Source: an uncultured Actinomycetes bacterium
GTDB lineage: Bacteria; Actinomycetota; Thermoleophilia; Gaiellales; F1-60-MAGs149
Assembly: GCA_903960645.1 (NCBI GenBank)
Contig: CAJCBN010000125.1
Span: forward strand, 1-13,368
Direction of reading: 5' to 3'
Length of the DNA: 13,368 nt
Shown here one piece after another: positions 11,683-13,368 of the stretch. The translations under genes and the position numbers were made by a program. The notes under the pieces were generated by a model. That model searched no databases, was not told where the DNA came from, and saw only the letters and a program-made list of their open reading frames with translations. Position 1 is the stretch's first letter, and every line of letters starts with the position of its first letter.

Positions 11683-12387
11683 CTAGGAACCGAGACGGTC
11701 CGGCAGCTGCCGGTGCGGCCAGACGCGCAGAAACGCCGCGCGCTCATCGCCGGAGCACAGCGCGGCCTTAATCTCGGCGATCGCGTAGCGGTCCGAACCG
11801 CTCAGCTGCTCGGCGAGGGCGGTGGCCCAGGCCAGCTGCCCATCGGCGGGCACGACGGCCTCTACCAGCCCCAACCGCTCCGCCTCCGCCGCCCCCACCC
11901 GGGCGCGCGTGGCCAGCAGCCGCAATGCGGTGGCGGGTCCGACGAGCCGCTCGAGCCGTCCCAGACCGCCGAAGCCGGGCATCAACGCGAGCGAGGTATG
12001 AACGAAACGCAGCTCGGCCGCCGGGTCGGCGATGCGCCAGTCGGTGGCGAGCGCGAGCTCTGAGCCACCTCCGACCGCGTGGCCGGACAGGCAGGCGAGG
12101 ACGGGGATAGGCAGCTGGGCGAACAGGTCGCCGAGTCCCGTGCCTCGATCCGTCAACGTCTCCCCACTCTCGTCCAGCGCCTCCCACGCGCGAATCGCGG
12201 CCCCGGAGCAGAACACCCCGTCGGCGCCCGTCAGGACGAGCAGGCGCACCGCAGGGTCGGACCCCGCCGACAGCGCGTGCAGTTCGATGAGCTCCAGCGC
12301 CTCCGGGCTGAGGGCGTTGCGCGTGGCGGCGTCGTCAAGGGTGATGACGGCGACGGCGCCGTGCTGCTCGTAGCGGACGGGTGGCAT
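11683..12387 (-). CDS. Enoyl-CoA hydratase/isomerase-family protein, atypical active site
   Basis: A 234-residue crotonase-fold protein. The CoA-binding and oxyanion-hole segments are present: VFCSGAAIRAW (59-69) and SGHAVGGGSELALATDWRIA (101-120), followed by MPGFGGLGRLERLVG (136-150). Aligning by hand to classical enoyl-CoA hydratase, the two catalytic glutamates (rat E144 and E164) fall on H130 and R156, and the usual Asp after the first Gly-Ala is Ala. It is therefore unlikely to be a standard hydratase; isomerase, hydrolase or decarboxylase activity, or a non-catalytic role, is possible. I chose ATG 12387, where the fold starts (PPVRYEQHGAVAVITL); an in-frame start at 12426 would overlap the upstream gene. 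Ten bases separate it from the CcmI-like gene. The genes around it are for cytochrome maturation, with no acyl-CoA partner adjacent. Confidence 0.87.
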   Translation of the reverse strand: MPPVRYEQHGAVAVITLDDAATRNALSPEALELIELHALSAGSDPAVRLLVLTGADGVFCSGAAIRAWEALDESGETLTDRGTGLGDLFAQLPIPVLACLSGHAVGGGSELALATDWRIADPAAELRFVHTSLALMPGFGGLGRLERLVGPATALRLLATRARVGAAEAERLGLVEAVVPADGQLAWATALAEQLSGSDRYAIAEIKAALCSGDERAAFLRVWPHRQLPDRLGS

Positions 12388-12394
12388 GCGCTGA

Positions 12395-12400
12395 ACCCTA
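12395..12400 (-). promoter_or_regulatory. -10-like element of the crotonase gene
   Basis: TAGGGT on the minus strand begins with the TAG stop of the CcmI-like gene and ends seven bases before the crotonase ATG, which has no SD. It suggests a separate leaderless transcript, though read-through from ccmF is also possible. The match (T, A and final T) is weak. Confidence 0.3.
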
Positions 12401-12703
12401 CGTGGCGGCGTTCGCGTCGTCGTCATCTAGCGCCGCGATCGCCTCTGCGGCCTGCGCGCGGTACTCGGCGACGAGCGCGGCGTAGTCCTCGTCACCGATG
12501 TGGTTCGTGGCGCGATCGACCTCAAGCTCCTTGATGGCCTGCAGCGCCAAATCGCGCTCCTCGCGCAGCGCAAGGCGGCGGCGCTGATCGTCGCTGAGGG
12601 GGTCGAGCTGGTCCTCAACGGTCAACGGGCGCACGAGTGGCCAGGCGATGAAGATGACGATCACGAGCGCGATCAGCGCGAGGATGGCGGCGGCGAGGGT
12701 CAC
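12398..12703 (-). CDS. CcmI-like small membrane protein of cytochrome c maturation
   Basis: A 101-residue protein: a single N-terminal transmembrane helix (about 3-27, AAAILALIALVIVIFIAW), then a charged helical cytoplasmic or periplasmic segment (LREERDLALQAIKELEVDRATNHIGDEDYAALVAEYRAQAAEAI) and an acidic end. This layout, including the Gly-Asp-Glu-Asp-Tyr turn, resembles the N-terminal part of CcmI, which brings apocytochrome to the haem-ligation complex; the TPR part of full CcmI is missing. The GTG at 12703 overlaps the TGA of ccmF (GTGA at 12703-12700), with GGGAG close upstream inside ccmF, so it is translationally coupled to ccmF. That location supports a cytochrome c role. The match to CcmI is by pattern, not by search. 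Confidence 0.75.
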   Translation of the reverse strand: MTLAAAILALIALVIVIFIAWPLVRPLTVEDQLDPLSDDQRRRLALREERDLALQAIKELEVDRATNHIGDEDYAALVAEYRAQAAEAIAALDDDDANAAT

Positions 12704-13368
12704 GACTCTCCCGGCAACGACTCTTCGTTGTAGCGCTTGGCAATGCGGCGGCGCTCGCGCGCATCGGGCCAGACACACAGGATGACGCCAGCGGAGAAGA
12801 TGAAACCGGCGATCCAGAGCAGGCCGACGACGGGCTTGTAGAAGGCCTTGATCTGGACGGCGCCGTCACCACGGATGCCGTCGAGGATGACGAACAGGTC
12901 GCCCTGGGTCAGCGTCGTGTTGATGGCGACCTCGTTGGAGGTGGTCTGCTCGCGGATGTAGGAGCGCTTGGCCGGACGGAGGACGCCGAGCTCCTCGCCA
13001 TCGCTGGTGACGCGCAGCACAGCTGCGCGCTGACGGAAGTTCGGCCCCTGGGTGGACTCGACGCCTTCGAAGGTGAGCGTGTTGCTGCCGACGACGAGTG
13101 ACTGCCCCTTCTCGAGGACACCCTGGGACTGCGTCTCGTAGGCGCTCGCCCCGACCGCGCCGATCACGAAGACGACGACGCCGAGATGCACGATGTAGCC
13201 GCCGTAGCGCCGGCGGTTGCGGTCGACCAGGTGCAGGAACGCGATCGGCCAGCGCTCGCCCGCGACGCGGTGACGGGCAGCCGTGCCGCGCACGAACTCG
13301 CTGACGATGGTCACGGTGACGAAGGCGCAGATGCTGATGGCGACGACGCCGGGCCAGGACGAGTCGAG
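12700..13368 (-). CDS. ccmF: Cytochrome c maturation protein CcmF, C-terminal part (partial)
   Basis: The C-terminal 222 residues of a CcmF/NrfE-type haem lyase; the frame stays open to the right edge of the window, so the start is outside (a GTG at 13314 is internal). CcmF attaches haem to CxxCH motifs of apocytochrome c outside the membrane. Visible parts: the end of a membrane segment, the NRRRYGGYIVHLGVVVFVIG helix with a conserved His, a periplasmic domain (about 13150-12850) with the LxxGQS..VGSNTLTFEGVES and PAKRSYIREQTTSNEVAI stretches, the YKPVVGLLWIAGFIFSAGVI last helix and a basic tail. It overlaps the CcmI-like gene by four bases and is the first gene visible of the leftward cluster. 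Confidence 0.9.
   Translation of the reverse strand, partial: LDSSWPGVVAISICAFVTVTIVSEFVRGTAARHRVAGERWPIAFLHLVDRNRRRYGGYIVHLGVVVFVIGAVGASAYETQSQGVLEKGQSLVVGSNTLTFEGVESTQGPNFRQRAAVLRVTSDGEELGVLRPAKRSYIREQTTSNEVAINTTLTQGDLFVILDGIRGDGAVQIKAFYKPVVGLLWIAGFIFSAGVILCVWPDARERRRIAKRYNEESLPGES

Overview
The window reads as chromosomal DNA of a GC-rich actinobacterium, most likely from the Thermoleophilia (Solirubrobacterales and relatives). This is inferred from the very high G+C, GTG/TTG starts, several starts without a Shine-Dalgarno (SD) sequence, a fused PafB-PafC regulator, a Ccm-type cytochrome c maturation operon, and two secreted collagen-like proteins with a shared N-terminal module (Leu-Thr-Tyr-Ala-Asn-Val then a hydrophobic segment) that I associate with that class. 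No phage, IS, CRISPR or tRNA sequence is visible.

Layout. 1-1188 (minus): a secreted small protein, an OmpR/PhoB-type response regulator and the first codons of what looks like its sensor kinase, probably one operon. 1233-2087 (minus): 3-hydroxybutyryl-CoA dehydrogenase. 2215-3425 (plus): a translationally coupled pair of zinc-ribbon proteins, one with a coiled coil, the other with a membrane segment, a Thr-Asp-Thr repeat and a SPOR-like domain. 3621-4034 (plus): a small protein ending in a Cys/His motif, behind a promoter overlapped by an inverted repeat. 4060-4205: a strong hairpin and a three-copy repeat in the convergent gap before dinB (4198-5295, minus). dinB is divergent from the fused pafBC gene (5443-7512, plus), a DNA-damage regulator, so this pair forms a small DNA-damage locus. 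7567-8969 (plus): two tandem collagen-like secreted proteins. 8956-9960 (minus): queG, overlapping the preceding gene tail to tail. 9961-10297: a divergent intergenic region rich in palindromes. 10298-11225 (plus): rnhA, then an orphan rpsR with a long acidic tail. 11271-11306: a large palindrome in the convergent gap. 11333-13368 (minus): ccmF (partial), a CcmI-like membrane protein, an atypical crotonase and a MIP18/DUF59 Fe-S assembly factor, running away from the right edge.

The window is mostly housekeeping: redox and Fe-S biogenesis (ccmF, the CcmI-like gene, DUF59, queG), genome maintenance (dinB, pafBC, rnhA), acyl-CoA metabolism (hbd, crotonase) and cell envelope genes. The most interesting parts are the pafBC/dinB divergent locus with a possible leaderless upstream ORF ending on the pafBC start, the zinc-ribbon/SPOR pair, the collagen-like paralogues with diverged C-terminal halves, the crotonase lacking both usual catalytic glutamates, the orphan tailed S18, and a consistent arrangement in which a -10-like hexamer lies 6-9 nt before a start codon without SD. 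I found no clearly new multi-gene system such as a defence island.
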